Source of the DNA: Thalassia testudinum
Lineage: Eukaryota; Streptophyta; Magnoliopsida; Alismatales; Hydrocharitaceae
Assembly (NCBI GenBank): GCA_037157565.1
Contig: JAZHRO010000062.1
Span: 7,006,001-7,070,000 of the forward strand
Reading direction: 5' to 3'
DNA: 64,000 bases
Positions within the stretch are counted from its first letter, which is position 1. Each line of letters begins with the position of its first letter. Of the stretch, positions 1 to 11,631 are shown one piece after another. The notes beneath the pieces are model-generated. The model searched no databases, was not told where the DNA came from, and saw only the letters and a program-made list of their open reading frames with translations. Position numbers and translations under genes: made by a program.

Positions 1-836
1 AGATGTCTGACTTAGTTCCCAGACGTCTTAAGAGTGACTTCCAGATGTCTGATCTTTTTACCAGACATCTGATGACCCTGTCAGAATCATTAATGATTTT
101 GATTGTGGCTTGCCTTGCCTTGGGATGAACCCTAATGGCTACCTAAGACTTCTAAGGCCTTCCAAAGCCTTCTTAAGCCTCCTATAAATAGAGGAGTAGC
201 CCTCCCTTGTTTAGATACACCAAGCAATACTATTTACACATACATTATGTCCTAGAGAAGAAAAAGATCATCTAGAAGTGTTGTTGCTCTCCGAGATCAT
301 CTCACACACTTTGAGAGCTCCACATTCGCTATGCATGTGCTCTTTCACTGTTGGTTTTGAGAGAATTATCGTGTCATTGCATGGTTCATGCACCTGCGTC
401 AAGTTGACACACTTCCGCCAAAGGGAAGTTTCCTAACTCCTACAGTAGCTAGGTTTTATTCTTTGCAGCTCTATAGGTTGTTGTATTTTATTATCTTTGG
501 TTGGGTATTCGCTTTGCGAATTCTCGTCTCCATCGAGGGACAAAATCCTTCTTATGAAGAGAAGGGGTTTGAGGAACGCTACCCTTGTTATTGTAGCGTG
601 GTTGTAATTGAGGTTGTACTACCCTTTTTAAAGTAGTACGTTAGTGGATTTGATCGACTAGGTCGATCGAAAAGTCCTAACTTGAGAGGGTTAGGTGGTG
701 GTTTTTACCTAGTTTGGGTTTCCACCTAAAAATACTTGTGTAAATTGTGTGATTATTCTTTTTGTGAGATTGTGATATTTTATTCTGCATTTTAGATATA
801 TTTTGCAAATCTCACCCCCTCCCGTAGGGATTTACA
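1..836 (+). repeat. 5' LTR of outer Sirevirus-like copia element (cut by window edge)
   Basis: This stretch aligns base for base with 24063-24889, the 3' LTR of the same element. The upstream part of the LTR, about 860 bp judging from the 3' copy, lies outside the window. A TATAAATA box at 183-190 marks the promoter, and the LTR ends in ...TTTACA just before a primer binding site. Its U3 carries several AGACGTCT-like palindromes, many decayed at the CpG. Short ORFs inside it have no family features and are not annotated. Confidence 0.9.
183..190 (+). promoter_or_regulatory. TATA box of the outer copia 5' LTR
   Basis: TATAAATA lies about 650 bp before the LTR end and recurs at 24245-24252 at the same place in the 3' LTR. 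It is the expected core promoter for the element transcript. Confidence 0.7.
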
Positions 837-838
837 AT

Positions 839-850
839 TGATATCAGAGC
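839..850 (+). other. Primer binding site, initiator tRNA-Met
   Basis: TGATATCAGAGC begins two bases after the LTR end. It differs by one base from TGGTATCAGAGC, the usual complement of the 3' end of plant initiator tRNA-Met used by copia elements. Confidence 0.88.
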
Positions 851-890
851 AGGTTTCTGCTTTTTAGGAGTTACATCCACATAAAATCTA

Positions 891-2264
891 ATGGAGGGGG
901 CAGTTCCGCTATTCGGATTTCAGAGGGGCAGTCTACGACCCATCCACCATTCTTCAACAGGAGCAACTACCTGTACTGGAAGCTGAGGATGAAGACATGG
1001 CTTCAAGCTAACGACTTCATCATCTGGGCCCAATGCGAGACCCCCTTCAACATCCCAGAGAAACCTGTTGCAGGATACTTGCAGCAACAGATTCGAGAGC
1101 TCTCTCTAAATGCAAAAACAATGAACGCATTGTATTATGCTTTGAGTCCGAAAGAGTTCAATAGAATCTCTCAATGTGCCACCGCATACGAGATTTGGCA
1201 CACACTTGAGATAACCCACGAGCGTACCTCTAAGGTAAAGTTTTTTAAACTCAACTTACTTTCTCAAGAGTTTGAATCCTTTTCTATGAAGACTAACGAA
1301 ACTTTGAGTGAGATGAACACTAGGTTCACTCTCATAGTAAATAATTTGAAAGCTTTACAGAAGACCATTATTAAGGGGGAGCTTCAAGGAAAGCTACTCC
1401 GTTCCCTTGGACAGGAATAGAAGCAGAAGGTTATCACCATCGAGGAGGCGAACGAGGTGGAGGAGCTCAACATGGAAGATCTCCTAGGCAGTTTAATGAA
1501 CTACGAGATAAATCTGAAGCAAAAGAAGAAGGATACACTGAAGTCGAAGAAGACCCTCACCTTTAGAACCGCATCGAATAGTGAGGTAAGTTCTGATGAC
1601 GAAGTCTTTAAGTTTTTACTTAAAAATTTTTCCAAAATTTGTACGGAATCAAAGAAAGAAAAGAAGGAGAAGAAGGAAAAGGAAAGCCTCAGATGCTGCT
1701 ACCACTGCAACTAAAAGGGGCATCTATGACCTGAGTGCCTTCTTCTCAAGAAAGAGAAGAAGATGAAGAAACACAAGAAGAAGGCATTCCAAGTAACTTG
1801 GGATGACTTGAGCTTGGAGGAAGAAGAGGAAAATCCCGAGGAAGAAATTGCTTGCATGGGTTTCATGGCCATTGTAGGCGATAGCAAAAGCGACTCCAAT
1901 AATGAGGTAAATTCTGAACTTCAAGATGCTTTTGATGAGTTTTTTGAAATTAGTAAATCACTTAAGGTAGAAAATAAAAATATTAAAAAGAATCTTAGTT
2001 TTCATAAAAATGAAAATGAAATGTTAGAAATAAAACTCAAGGATCTAGAAGCTAGTCCTAAGGATAATAATTTATTATTAGAAAATAGAGACCTAATCAA
2101 TGAAAATAGTAAATTGATTAAGGAAAACATAAGTTTAAAAATTGAAATTTCTAGCTTAAAAACCAAGAAGCATGCTATTGAAGATGAACTTGCATGTCTT
2201 AGGTAGAAATAAAATAATTTGATTAATAAGATAGAAAATTTGTCTAGCCTTAAGGTTGAGAAAA
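891..2264 (+). pseudogene. gag: copia gag (UBN2-type), part 1, broken
   Basis: Capsid-nucleocapsid protein of a Ty1-copia element. A likely ATG at 891 is followed, one frame off, by the typical gag start PPFFNRSNYLYW at about 944-979, so a 1-nt indel lies in or near the early G-run. The UBN2-like domain runs on to about 1420, with YEIWHTLE and a leucine-rich end. In-frame stops fall at 1418 (TAG), 1711 (TAA) and 1729 (TGA). The last two lie inside the zinc knuckle, which still shows C-x2-C, then GHL and a final C at about 1694-1740. After it comes a Lys/Glu/Asn/Leu-rich coiled-coil tail (about 1763-2206), a feature of Sirevirus gag. The frame continues at 22527 beyond the nested insertion. 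It is a non-functional copy. Confidence 0.85.
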
Positions 2265-2269
2265 GATCT
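2265..2269. repeat. Target site duplication (left) of gypsy element A1
   Basis: GATCT here is repeated at 22522-22526 on the far side of the element. This proves a single insertion into the copia gag region and fixes both element ends. Confidence 0.93.
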
Positions 2270-3094
2270 TGATGGGAACACCACCATGAGCCCTAACTAG
2301 CTCATTTTGACCCAAAGAAGAGAACAAAAGCTCCTACATAACCAACTGGAGGTCCTAATTCCATGAATAACCATTTGAGATAAAAGCAAGAAATAAGGGG
2401 TAAAATTGCAAATTTACCATTGCAGTACAAAAATGGGTTTTCTCATGAACTAAACATAGGTCAAATGGTCTTAACAAGATAAAAAGTGGGTTGGTTAAAG
2501 CAGAAAAGGGTTCATGTGAATTCTGGGAATTAAATGACTTCTTGTAATCCTAAAATAGACCCACTTAATTTAACAAGGTTCTAGTCAGGATAAAATTCAC
2601 CTAAACCCTCTAAAAATCATAGAAAAATATTCTCTAAGGTTTATAATCTTTAATTTGGCCCTTGGAAACTATTTTGACCTAAAATGGGGTCTCAGTCAAA
2701 TATTTACCCTAAATTGAATTTTTGCATAAATTGCTTAGTCAAACATTGTCAAACCTAAAATCCAACATCACCATTGGATTCCTTAGGTCCAAATTAGGTT
2801 TGTACCAAAATTTGGACCTAAGAGAAATTCTTCTTGACCCACTTTGCAAATAAGTCCAGCCCAATTACATTCTACCCCTATCTTTTGAAAACCTTTGCAA
2901 AAACCCCCTAGCTTCCTCTTCATTCTTTGCAATTAGGTCCCTCCACCATTATAGTGGAGCGAATCCTACTCCGACAATCTTTAGAAGGAGGATTCTCCTT
3001 GATTGCTCAGAGAATCCCTCCCAAAATTGGAAGAGAGATTATCTGAGTAATCCTCTTCAATCCAAACCCACTAATGAGCCCTAATTTGTACCCA

Positions 3095-3120
3095 ATCTCT
3101 CATGCGAACGCATGAGAGAT
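3095..3120. promoter_or_regulatory. Perfect hairpin upstream of the A1 TATA box
   Basis: Two 12-bp arms (ATCTCTCATGCG and its complement) are separated by AA. The same palindrome is perfect at 38193-38218 and decayed at about 20546-20571, 51332-51358 and 58587-58613, always 65-120 bp before the TATA box. Conservation of position suggests a regulatory or structural role in the LTR promoter. Confidence 0.6.
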
Positions 3121-3187
3121 TTGGGTCTTTTTGAACTTCCAACTCTGGCGAGCTTGCCGTGCTAGCACAAACCCAACCTCCAGGACC

Positions 3188-3194
3188 TATTTAA
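3188..3194 (+). promoter_or_regulatory. TATA-like box of A1 5' LTR
   Basis: TATTTAA is followed by a C-rich leader. Other family A copies have TATTTAA (20634-20640, 38305-38311) or TATAAAA (51448-51454, 58698-58704) at the same place. Confidence 0.6.
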
Positions 3195-5067
3195 GAAACC
3201 CTAATTCATTCCGCACCTCCTCAGCTTGGAATTGAGCCAGTTCCCCCACTTTCTTCTCTCCTCATCGGCCACAACACCTCCGCAAGCTCCAGCAGTTCCG
3301 TCCCCTCTCACTTGTCTCCCAACCACAATACCAGTGGCTGGGTTACCTTCTTCTCGTTCATCCGCGTCAGCCGCACAAGCCCAGACGCTGCCTCTACCCC
3401 TGTCGTCGCCGCCACCTCACCTACGGAGATCTTCGTCTCTGGCGTTGGACACACCAACCCAGATGCCTCTCCTACCTCCTTTGTCCTTAGGTTTGGTCAG
3501 ATAACTTCTCTCTCCCTCCTACTCTTGTTTCCCTACTTTATTTCTTGAAAATACCCCTCGACGCCACCGATCACTCTCACCTTCTCCACCTCCGGCCAGA
3601 CCTCCGGCGAGGCATCCCCGTCGCTCCGCACCTCCATCTGCCTCGCAGATGACCCCATAAGCTCCACAGCACTCCGCTGATCATCTCCCACTACTTCAAT
3701 CACTCTGCCACTCACCCATAAAGGCCCTCGAACACACCCACTCACACGACCATAGTATGCCCCAGATTTGCCCATACAGTTGCTTCTACGCCACGCTAAC
3801 CACCGCCACCTATTCGCCGTGCCCTAGAGAAGCTCCCTGAGTGCTTTGATGTGGCTGCAAGGCCATTTTGGTGTGTGCAGGTATCCAGCCTCCAGTCACC
3901 ATTACTGATGACCTTGAAGCAAGGTTCGAGCGGTCCCAGGCTTCGCATAGCTCCAGGTGAGACTCCCAGGCTGCGCGGATTTGAAGCCCGCACACATCCA
4001 GGTTGCCAATTGGAGTCGTCAGCCCGTGCAGCCTCGCTAATCATGCCCGCCATCTGCTGCTGTGCGCACAACAGGAAGGTGGGACGTTTAGTCCCACCTT
4101 GGAAGTGGGTGAGTGGGTGCAGCGGCATAAATTGATTTTCTGCATATGCCTTATCGCCTCCTAAGCACGGGGTGAGGTCCCACTCCCCCTCTCACCGCCT
4201 CATTCGTGGCATTTCCCATGAGGACCTGGATTGACCTATTTACCCGACCTTGCACTCCTTGCCCACCATCGCACGTCGGTGGGCCTGGTCCCAGGTGCAT
4301 ACCCAACCCGATTACTCGAAACGGTGGCTCTAGGAGAGTGAACCTAAGAGAGGAGGAGAAGAGAGCACACGTGGGTAGGGGTAGGTTTTGCTCTTGCAAG
4401 GAAAGGAGAAGAAGAAGAAACCAAGGGTTGAAGCCAAGGAAGAAGAAGGAGGAGGCCGAAGAAGAAGCTAAGGAAGAAGAAGACAAGGCTGAAGAGGAAA
4501 GAGTTGAAGAGAAAGAAAGAGAAGGAAGGACTGAAGGTAGAAGAAGAAGGAACTGAAGGAAGGAAAAGGCTGAAGAAGAAAGCAGAGGAAGAGAAAGGCT
4601 AAGGTAGGAATCAGAAGAGGAGAAAGAAGACAAAGAAGGTAAAGAAAAGAGAAGACAAAGAGAAGAAAGAGCCAACGACAAAGAAAGGAAGAGGAAGAAA
4701 GAGAAGAAGAGAGATTGTAAGAGAAATTAGAGAAGAAGAAGGAAAAATCAGAGACACTGTAGCACATCACCTTTAAGATGTCTGATTTTATAATCAGACA
4801 TCCAATTCTTCACAAATCCTCAATTATACTTCTCGCTACATTTATTCATACTATCCATATGCTCATGCTTTATATTTTCCATTAGATTTTTGAGTAATAT
4901 TATGTGTTTGAATTACATTCATTGAGCTTAATGCATGGATTTCATTTGCACCCTGTGTTCGACCTCGGACTTAAAATTTCGAGTAATAAAATCTATTTGT
5001 TTTCAAAACGATTTCAACTATATTACAATGCATTATTTTAAAACCTGATTTTGCCTTATCAACATTT

Positions 5068-5085
5068 TGCCACCGTTGCCAGGGA
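5068..5085 (+). other. Primer binding site, tRNA-Asp type
   Basis: TGCCACCGTTGCCAGGGA starts 3 bases after the LTR end. It differs at three positions from TGGCGCCGTTGCCGGGGA, the complement of the 3' end of plant tRNA-Asp, a primer used by several plant gypsy lineages. Confidence 0.8.
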
Positions 5086-6251
5086 GCAACGTGCAATTCA
5101 GCACTAGTCTCTGCATTATTTTGAGTATATTTGAGCACTAACTTGCCCTATTTGTCTTATAGTGATTCTGCGAGGTATTTTACGAGGAGATCTCCCATGC
5201 AAATCAACCACTCCAAGGCAGGTAACTTCTCTACTCCTCCCTAATCAATCTCCTAATCTTGGAAAGACAAAAAGGAAGAATTCAATTAGGAATCAACTGT
5301 CGTATTTTTATAGTAATTATCACTTTAAAAGCAAAGTTTCCTAATTTGTGAATTTTTTTTCAAATCTTATTGAAGTTGAAGCTATTTCTAGAGATCCTAC
5401 CCCAAAATTCTTGTGCCTATTAGGGATCATGCTTAAACCTCTATGGACTACGTACTTCTTGTTTGAAGTCCAAAGAGAACATTTGTGAAAATCAAAGAGG
5501 ACTAGAAATAGAGCCAAAATTAGGGTTTCTACATTAGGGTTTTGGAGTGCTAGTTCACACCTGCATTCATAAAAGGAAACAAGCCCACCTGCATCTGTGT
5601 GCTACCCAAGCCCTTGATTGAAAAGACCTAATCAAGACAAACCCTAAAATCAGGCTCTAAAATCACTTGAACCTTAAAATCCTTGGACCTAATAACCTGG
5701 GAGTCAAATCAGGGTGATTTCTAGGTCATGACCTAGAATCATTTTGCCATCTTTAGGGCAAATCAAGTGAAGTTGGACTACATTTTAGGCCAACCAACCT
5801 CCAAATTAGGTCACAAGTCAAAACAACTACTAATTCAAGTGAAATCAAAGACACAAGTTAGGATATAAAACTGTAGACTTAAGAGGTCAAGTTATCCATT
5901 ATAGTCTACCTGGACCATCAATGGCAAGAGAGGTTGGGTGGGGGAAACCCTGTAACCCGTGGGAGCACTCTATTGTGTAGGGATCTTTGCAGGACTCTTC
6001 CTCTCTGGCTGCCCAGGTAATTCTCAGGTGGACGACTTTCTGATCTAGGGGCATCATCCACCCCGAACCTCCATAGTCATCCAAACATGTTTGGGTGCCT
6101 TGATTGGGTCAACAACACATCCAGTCCCTCATCCCTTCTAGTTAGGGCACACACATAGATTTTCTATTGGGAGTCTCTATTCAGATTTAATAACTTCATT
6201 CTAAGACTTGAATTCTGATTCTACATCTTGATTCCACCATCTGATTTAAAT
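5086..6251 (+). other. Untranslated leader of element A1
   Basis: No credible ORF is present. The leader aligns with the leader of element A3 (53332-54500) throughout. It includes a well-kept segment at 5906-6085 (A3 54158-54335) with GGGGAAACCCTGTAACCCGT and several short inverted repeats. In an LTR element this region normally holds the packaging and dimerisation signals. Confidence 0.65.
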
Positions 6252-7684
6252 ATGCAACCTGGTTACTTAGGAAGACCATTGAAGAAGCCTGAATCACGAA
6301 GAACCATGAGAGATAGAATGATTGAGGATGCCCTTGAAGTTTATGATATTGAATACAAAACCTCAAAATCAGTAGAAGACATTTAGGTTAGTGTACCAAC
6401 AACAACAACCTTCATCATAAACTGTGCCCAATTGTTATTAACAGAAGCTACAAAAGGATCAACCCGTGACATTCTCATAACAGGATACATTGAGATAGAA
6501 AAATTACATAACTTTGAATACCTCCAATGCATGACAAATCCTGTACTTTGGGAAAAACACCAAGATGATCTTGAAAAATGGGAAGAGATGATGAGATTGT
6601 TGAAACAAGTTATCGATCAGAAATACCCGTACATACCCCAAACAGTTCATGAAACATCTTGGAATAGTATTGAGGATCAATCCAATTTCCCAAATCTCGA
6701 GTTAGAGGCACAAGGTTGTTGTGGATTCCCAACACAGATGGAATATAACATGCCTGACATTGAATTAGGTTGGGAAATCCCAATTGTAGGAGAACACAAT
6801 TTTGAGCTAGCCATAGAAAACCAAAATCCTGGTTCACCAAGTGTAGAATTCCGAGGGTCCTATGATGATGAGATTAAAACAGAACCTCTCGAGGGTGTAA
6901 ATCTCGCCTCTTATTCTGATAAGGTGACCCTCGAAGGTAATCCTGACCTAAATTCTAGTGATTCAACTCACATCCTCAGCTTGGAATTTAGACCTGAAAC
7001 TTATTGGGACGATTACAAGGCCCTGTATGACGAAGATCAAAGTTTAAATGAAGAGTATGATTTTGGGCCTTTATTTGATGAATATCCCTCTCCAACATCC
7101 TTAGAGATACAGATTGATTTTTTAGAACTCACGCCAATCTACGATACAGAAATTGAGGAGTTGGAGGAGTAGGGGTTTGATTGGGCCTTTCCTACAAGCC
7201 TAGAACTTGAGCCTAAACCAAATAAGGACACATCTTTGAGCTCAAAATCAAAGAATAGGCTAGGACCCAAGGCAGGTTGCAGAATCTACATCTTGTGATT
7301 TATTCTATGGTGGAACCTCTGATCTCGAATCTAACTCAGAACTTGATTTTCGCAATTTCTCCGATGATCTCAAATCTTACCATGATTTTGGAGAACCTTT
7401 GTTTTCTGACTACGACGAACCAATCTACGACCTCAACTCACATGATTCACGCTCCGACTTCGACTCTGAGGTCCCAGACCACGAGATCACTGATTTAAAT
7501 TTAGGTTCCAGTGAGATGGAATCATTTCTTTTCGATCCTTGGGAATCAAAACCAGAAAATGCCGAGAGTGACTTCAACCCAGAATTCGAATCTTTTCTTA
7601 ACCTAGATTTTCCTCATCCTATAAACACTCTTCTGGCATTCACTTTTGAATTTGATAGCTACTATGAGGACTCTCTAAATGAAC
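6252..7684 (+). pseudogene. Acidic family A protein, part 1 (function unknown)
   Basis: I do not recognise this protein. A likely ATG at 6252 begins MQPGYLGRPLKKPE. The frame is open to 7172 except for a TAG near 6388, where copy A3 has CAG. A further TAG at 7170 and a frameshift near 7260-7300 move the reading to the frame of 7399-7684. The chain is rich in Asp, Glu, Ser and Pro, with many short acidic repeats such as DSHDS-like and FDSE-like runs and no cysteine knuckle. A Trp/Leu-rich segment near residues 90-130 (LWEKHQDDLEKWEEMMRLLK) looks helical. It is interrupted at 7685 by element B1 and continues in frame at 17594. The homologue at 54501-56037 shows that it is a genuine family ORF. 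It sits between leader and 3' blocks, where gag-pol should be. Confidence 0.6.
7680..7684. repeat. Target site duplication (left) of element B1
   Basis: TGAAC here matches TGAAC at 17589-17593. Removing B1 and one copy restores alignment of the A1 internal region with that of A3. Confidence 0.92.
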
Positions 7685-8711
7685 TGATGTAAACATGTTT
7701 ACACTACTTAAGATGTCTATTTATGCATGTTCTTAAGCATAGGATTGCATTGCATACTATAAATATTGCATAACATGCATCATCTTGCATTTAGAGTAGT
7801 TTGAATAAAATGGAGGTTAATTGTCTACTTTTATGTTCATGGACAGGGCAAACTTTTATCAGGGTTCGAATCGAAGATCCAACCATACAGATGTGATCAG
7901 GGCGACGATTGGAGTTCAACGACTCCAAGATCGCCTTAATCAGGTATCTGTAGCATCAGATAGAGATCAGGGAACCCTAGACAATCAAGGGCCAATGTGG
8001 TGTGAATTTGCACTTCAAATGACAAATCTGACTGCACGGATGGATTCGGATCGACGATCATAGCCTAATAGCGCGAAAATCATTCAATCCGACAACCGTG
8101 GCACCATCTACATCATCCAGAAGATGGAAGGCTGAGATGGCGCCACGTGGCGCCATCTCAGCCACCCAACTAGCCAAAGCACCGCCGCACCTTCTCTTCT
8201 TCAATCAGAGCGCCGCTTCTCCGCCGTTGGATGCACATCCAACGGTTGTGGATGCGCACGCTTGATTTCATCTGTGCGACCATCTCGACTGCATAGCGCA
8301 GCGGAGACGACGCTACGGCCAAAGCAGAGGTCGCGAGGTCGAGCCCACGCGAGCCTCAAATTAGGCGTGGGCGAGCGGGTGCGAGGAGCGTCGAATTGTC
8401 ATCGAATGGCTGTGTGCGCCCGATAGCGCTCAAGCGCTATTAGACGTGCAACGAAGATGCAGCATCACACTCGACGGGGTGCGTAGAGGAGGCAGGAGGA
8501 GGCGTGATCTAAGCCGTCTGATCTCGCGATCAGACGGCTGACATCGGCTGGACTTGCGCGTGCGTTGAGTGCGTGAGCAAGCGAGCGGGTGCGTGTGCAC
8601 TGCCCACTACGCCCACGTTTGGACCTTTAGCGACGGTTTTATCCGTCACTAAAGGTCCTGAATTAATGTTTTTAGAGTTGTAATGACTAAATTGCCCTCA
8701 CTCCTTGCAAC

Positions 8712-8718
8712 TATAAAA
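8712..8718 (+). promoter_or_regulatory. TATA box of B1 5' LTR
   Basis: TATAAAA is followed by a CT-rich start region. The same box is at 16875-16881 in the 3' LTR. Confidence 0.7.
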
Positions 8719-8800
8719 GGAGACCCCCTCCATACGAAATTCTCATCCCTTCCTTCTCTTCTCTCCCTCTCCAAAGCTCAAGAGAAGCTTGTCCCACACC

Positions 8801-10981
8801 TGACAAAAAGCCATTTTCGTGCATTTGCAAGTCGTCGGAAATTGTAGTATAGTCGCGCAAAAACGTTCGTCAAAAATTGATTTCTAAAGATAACGAGACT
8901 TGAGTCCCAGTCGTTCGTCTTTGGGAAGCGTTGCTTTTACTTTTGAAAGCGATCTTACTCTACTTTGTTTAGAATCGCATGCTAGTTCGTGATTATTACG
9001 TATTTAGGTATGACATGCTCAGTTACAAGAATATTAAGAGTTAGAAATAGGAAACATTAATCACGCAAAAGATAATAGCAATCATTAAGCTCATGGTGAT
9101 TTCAAACAGATAGAGATATCTATATAAATCTATTTTTCATTCATTCATTTGGGAGTTGTTGCACAAGGAATCTAAAGGAAAGCTTGTACATAAATGCTTG
9201 AAAATTAAATCTAGCTACCAGAAAATGATTGCATACAAGAATCAATGGGGGGATTTCGCATGCATCATTGGGGGAGAAGTAAGACTACATTACTAAGCAG
9301 TAAATAAAATCAATAAATATACAAAGAGCATAATCTAAATCTAGTAGAATGGAAGGGCATTCAGGGGTGGTCCCCGATGGCCTTTGAGTGGTTGAGAGAA
9401 GGAGGGGCGGCCAATGGAACTTAGGCCGGCCCTTGTAGAGAGGTTGGGGAGCTGATTCAGCTTCCTGGAGTGGAGATGGTGGCCTCCATGGTGGTGCTCA
9501 ACTCGTGGAGTTGGAGTGGAGATGGAAGTGGCTAGCCTAAGTGGAATGCATGCCAAGGAAGTGAATGGGTGCAAATGGCCACCCAAGGGGTCTTTTTATA
9601 GACCTAAGGGAAGCTCTCTAGAGAATTATGGAATTCACTAGAGAGGCCTATGGTGGGAGCTCGTGGGAGAGTGAGAGAGAGAGGGTGGATGGTGGTTTTT
9701 AGATCCACCAAATGTGGATCTAAAAATTGAATGGCTCTTGGTTGCTATTTTTGGCAACCAAGGCAACCACACATGGTAGAGAGTTCTAGAGAACTCCAGG
9801 CTAGATATTTTCGTGTGGATGGTGTGTGTGGGTGTGTGTGGGTCGAAACTTAGGTGGCTAAGTTGATTAGGTTGGGTTCTAGTGGGTTTAGGTCAAGGTA
9901 GGTCTCAAATTAGGGTTATAAACCCTAATTCACTAAGGTAAAGTGTAATTAAACTTAATACAAGTTTAATTGGGTGTGTGGAAACTTAATTGAGAGTAAA
10001 ACAACTCAATTAAGTTAGGTCTAGGTCAATTGGACTCTCACTGAGTCCAATTGGACATTGTGTGCTGAGATCATGGCTCAATTGGACTCAATGAGTCCAA
10101 TTGAATAGGCTGATGGAATTGACTAAGATCCAAGTCAATTAGGTTTAGTGAGGACCTAATTAGGTCCTTAGGGAGGTCTAGAGGTGATGTACTAGGGTTA
10201 GGGCACCTTAATTTATGTTCCTATGGGGTTGGAATTGTGTTTAGGGACCTAGAGATCCAAGATCAAGGCTTAAATCTCAAAACAGGAATTGGAGAGCAGT
10301 ATCAGACATCTAATAATAGAATCAGACATCTTATAATCAAAAATTAGAAGTCCAGACTTGTTGTTTGGACGTCCAATTAGAGCCAGGAAGGATTTCAGGT
10401 TCTGTTTTGGGTATTCTGCAGAAATTGGATGTCTAACAAAGTGTCTGGACGTCCAATAACACTGCAGAATTGGGTTTGAAGTGTGCGGGAGTTGGCTAAG
10501 GGTCCTGGACATCCTATAACTTATCTGGACGTCCAGATGAGGGTTGGAACTAGGGTTTTAGGGCTTCCTAGGGTGTTGTGACCTAATCTAAGGGTGGTTA
10601 AGGGTTGGGGAACTCTCTAGGCTATCCTAGGGCTAGGATGGGCCTAAGCTCTTCACATTTTACTGCTTTATTCCTACTTAATAGAATAGCAAACTTTTAA
10701 CCCCCTTACATTATTATTCCTGCATCTAAACTAGGCCTTCTGCTCCAGCTCTGCTACAACTCCTGTTATTCCTGATCCAGCTTCAGATCCAGCTCCTGAT
10801 CAGCTTATTCCCTGCAATCGACATAATTCACTTAATCAGCACATTATAACATTATTTTATGCATAGCTAAAGGAAGGCAGTAAAGATGCAGATAATGCGT
10901 ATGCATGCATGAATAACCCTAACTTATGCTAATTCCTAGCCTAATTTAGGTCAATTAAGACCTATGATTGCTGCGCAATCA
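8801..10981 (-). mobile_element. Solo LTR inserted in the B1 5' LTR
   Basis: This 2181-bp insertion has ends TGAC...ATCA on the plus strand and is flanked by ACACC at 8796-8800 and 10982-10986. It interrupts the LTR sequence that is contiguous at about 16964 in the 3' LTR. The minus orientation is inferred from TATAAAAA (minus) at 9593-9600. It has no primer site or internal region, so it is the product of LTR-LTR recombination. Its U3 (10290-10545) carries several GGACGTCC and AGACATCT palindromes. The small ORF at 9341-9586 is leader sequence, not a gene. Its family is not otherwise present in full here. Confidence 0.85.
9593..9600 (-). promoter_or_regulatory. TATA box of the solo LTR
   Basis: TATAAAAA on the minus strand, roughly 1.4 kb into the LTR from its 5' end. 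This is what sets the orientation call. Confidence 0.6.
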
Positions 10982-11613
10982 ACACCCAGGATGCTTCTCG
11001 CGAGATAAAGTCAAATTTTCGTCCCCCTTTCGGAAGCGGATCCTATGACGACGACGACGTGCTGCCCCATTCCTGTTCTTCCTGCTTCGTTCTCCTTCGT
11101 CCTGCTCCGTCCTCCTTCGTCCAGGCATCGTCCCGTCTAGCTCGTCCTCCAAGCGACCGTCGAGGAGGATATCTCTCTCCCCATTCTTTTTACTGCTTTC
11201 TAAAATAGATTTACTGCTTTTTAGAGTAGATTTACTACTTTCTAGTGTAATCATTTTCCCGCTTTCTAGTCGTAATGTTTAGTGTAATGAACAATCCTTC
11301 TGATAATGAATTCCATGTCCATTCTACATCTCTTTTTGATTTTTGTTTGTAATATTCTCTCTCTCTCATTCTTTCTCTCTCTCTTCTATTTAGTGTAAAT
11401 AGATAGATACTTTCTAGTCAATTAAATTGCTTCGTGACAAATAAAAACAAGCATGTTGTTTTTAAATCAAATGTTCGCCTCCCTATGTTCGACCCAGGAT
11501 TTCCATTCCAGTATAAATTTTATTTGTTGAACACGAGTTCTTTGCTTTCATACTACGACGCCATGTTTTCAAAACCAAACACGTTAGCGTAGCAACCCGT
11601 ACGTTCAACATTT

Positions 11614-11631
11614 TAGTGCCGTTGCCAGGGA
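11614..11631 (+). other. Primer binding site of B1, tRNA-Asp type
   Basis: TAGTGCCGTTGCCAGGGA begins 3 bases after the LTR end and keeps GCCGTTGCC of the tRNA-Asp complement. The B-type element on the other strand has its own version at 48306-48323. Confidence 0.78.

Larger units (their letters stand above)
2270..5064 (+). repeat. 5' LTR of element A1
   Basis: This 2795-bp LTR is closely similar along its length to 19714-22521. From 5' to 3' it has the start TGATGGGAACACC, AT-rich U3, a perfect hairpin at 3095-3120, TATTTAA at 3188-3194, a C-rich transcribed leader, a purine-rich GAAGAAG tract (about 4340-4745), an AGATGTCTGATTTTATAATC motif near 4778, and the end CAACA. ORFs here (Ser/Leu-rich or Arg/Glu/Lys-rich) come from biased composition. 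Confidence 0.92.
7685..11610 (+). repeat. 5' LTR of B1, split by a solo LTR
   Basis: The LTR portions are 7685-8800 and 10987-11610; the rest is the nested solo LTR. They match 15879-17588 closely, with differences mostly at CpG sites. The TATA box TATAAAA is at 8712-8718 and CT-rich microsatellites lie at 11356-11388. U3 is GC-richer and CpG-rich (about 8100-8620). Confidence 0.9.

Noticed and set aside
839..850. Possible tRNA fragment
   Set aside because: The sequence is complementary to a tRNA 3' end and sits two bases from an LTR; it is a primer binding site, not a tRNA gene.
3226..4135. Pro/Ser-rich ORFs that look like a secreted or extensin-like protein
   Set aside because: They lie in the C-rich transcribed leader of the family A LTR and recur in each LTR copy with shifted frames.
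4151..4770. Long Ser/Leu-rich and Arg/Glu/Lys-rich ORFs on both strands
   Set aside because: They are translations of the purine-rich LTR tract; the same artefacts recur at 21585-22229, 39368-39724 and 52528-52842, and no domain is visible.
11356..11390. CT microsatellite as a possible regulatory GAGA element
   Set aside because: Simple repeat in the B LTR, also at 17333-17365; no evidence of function.
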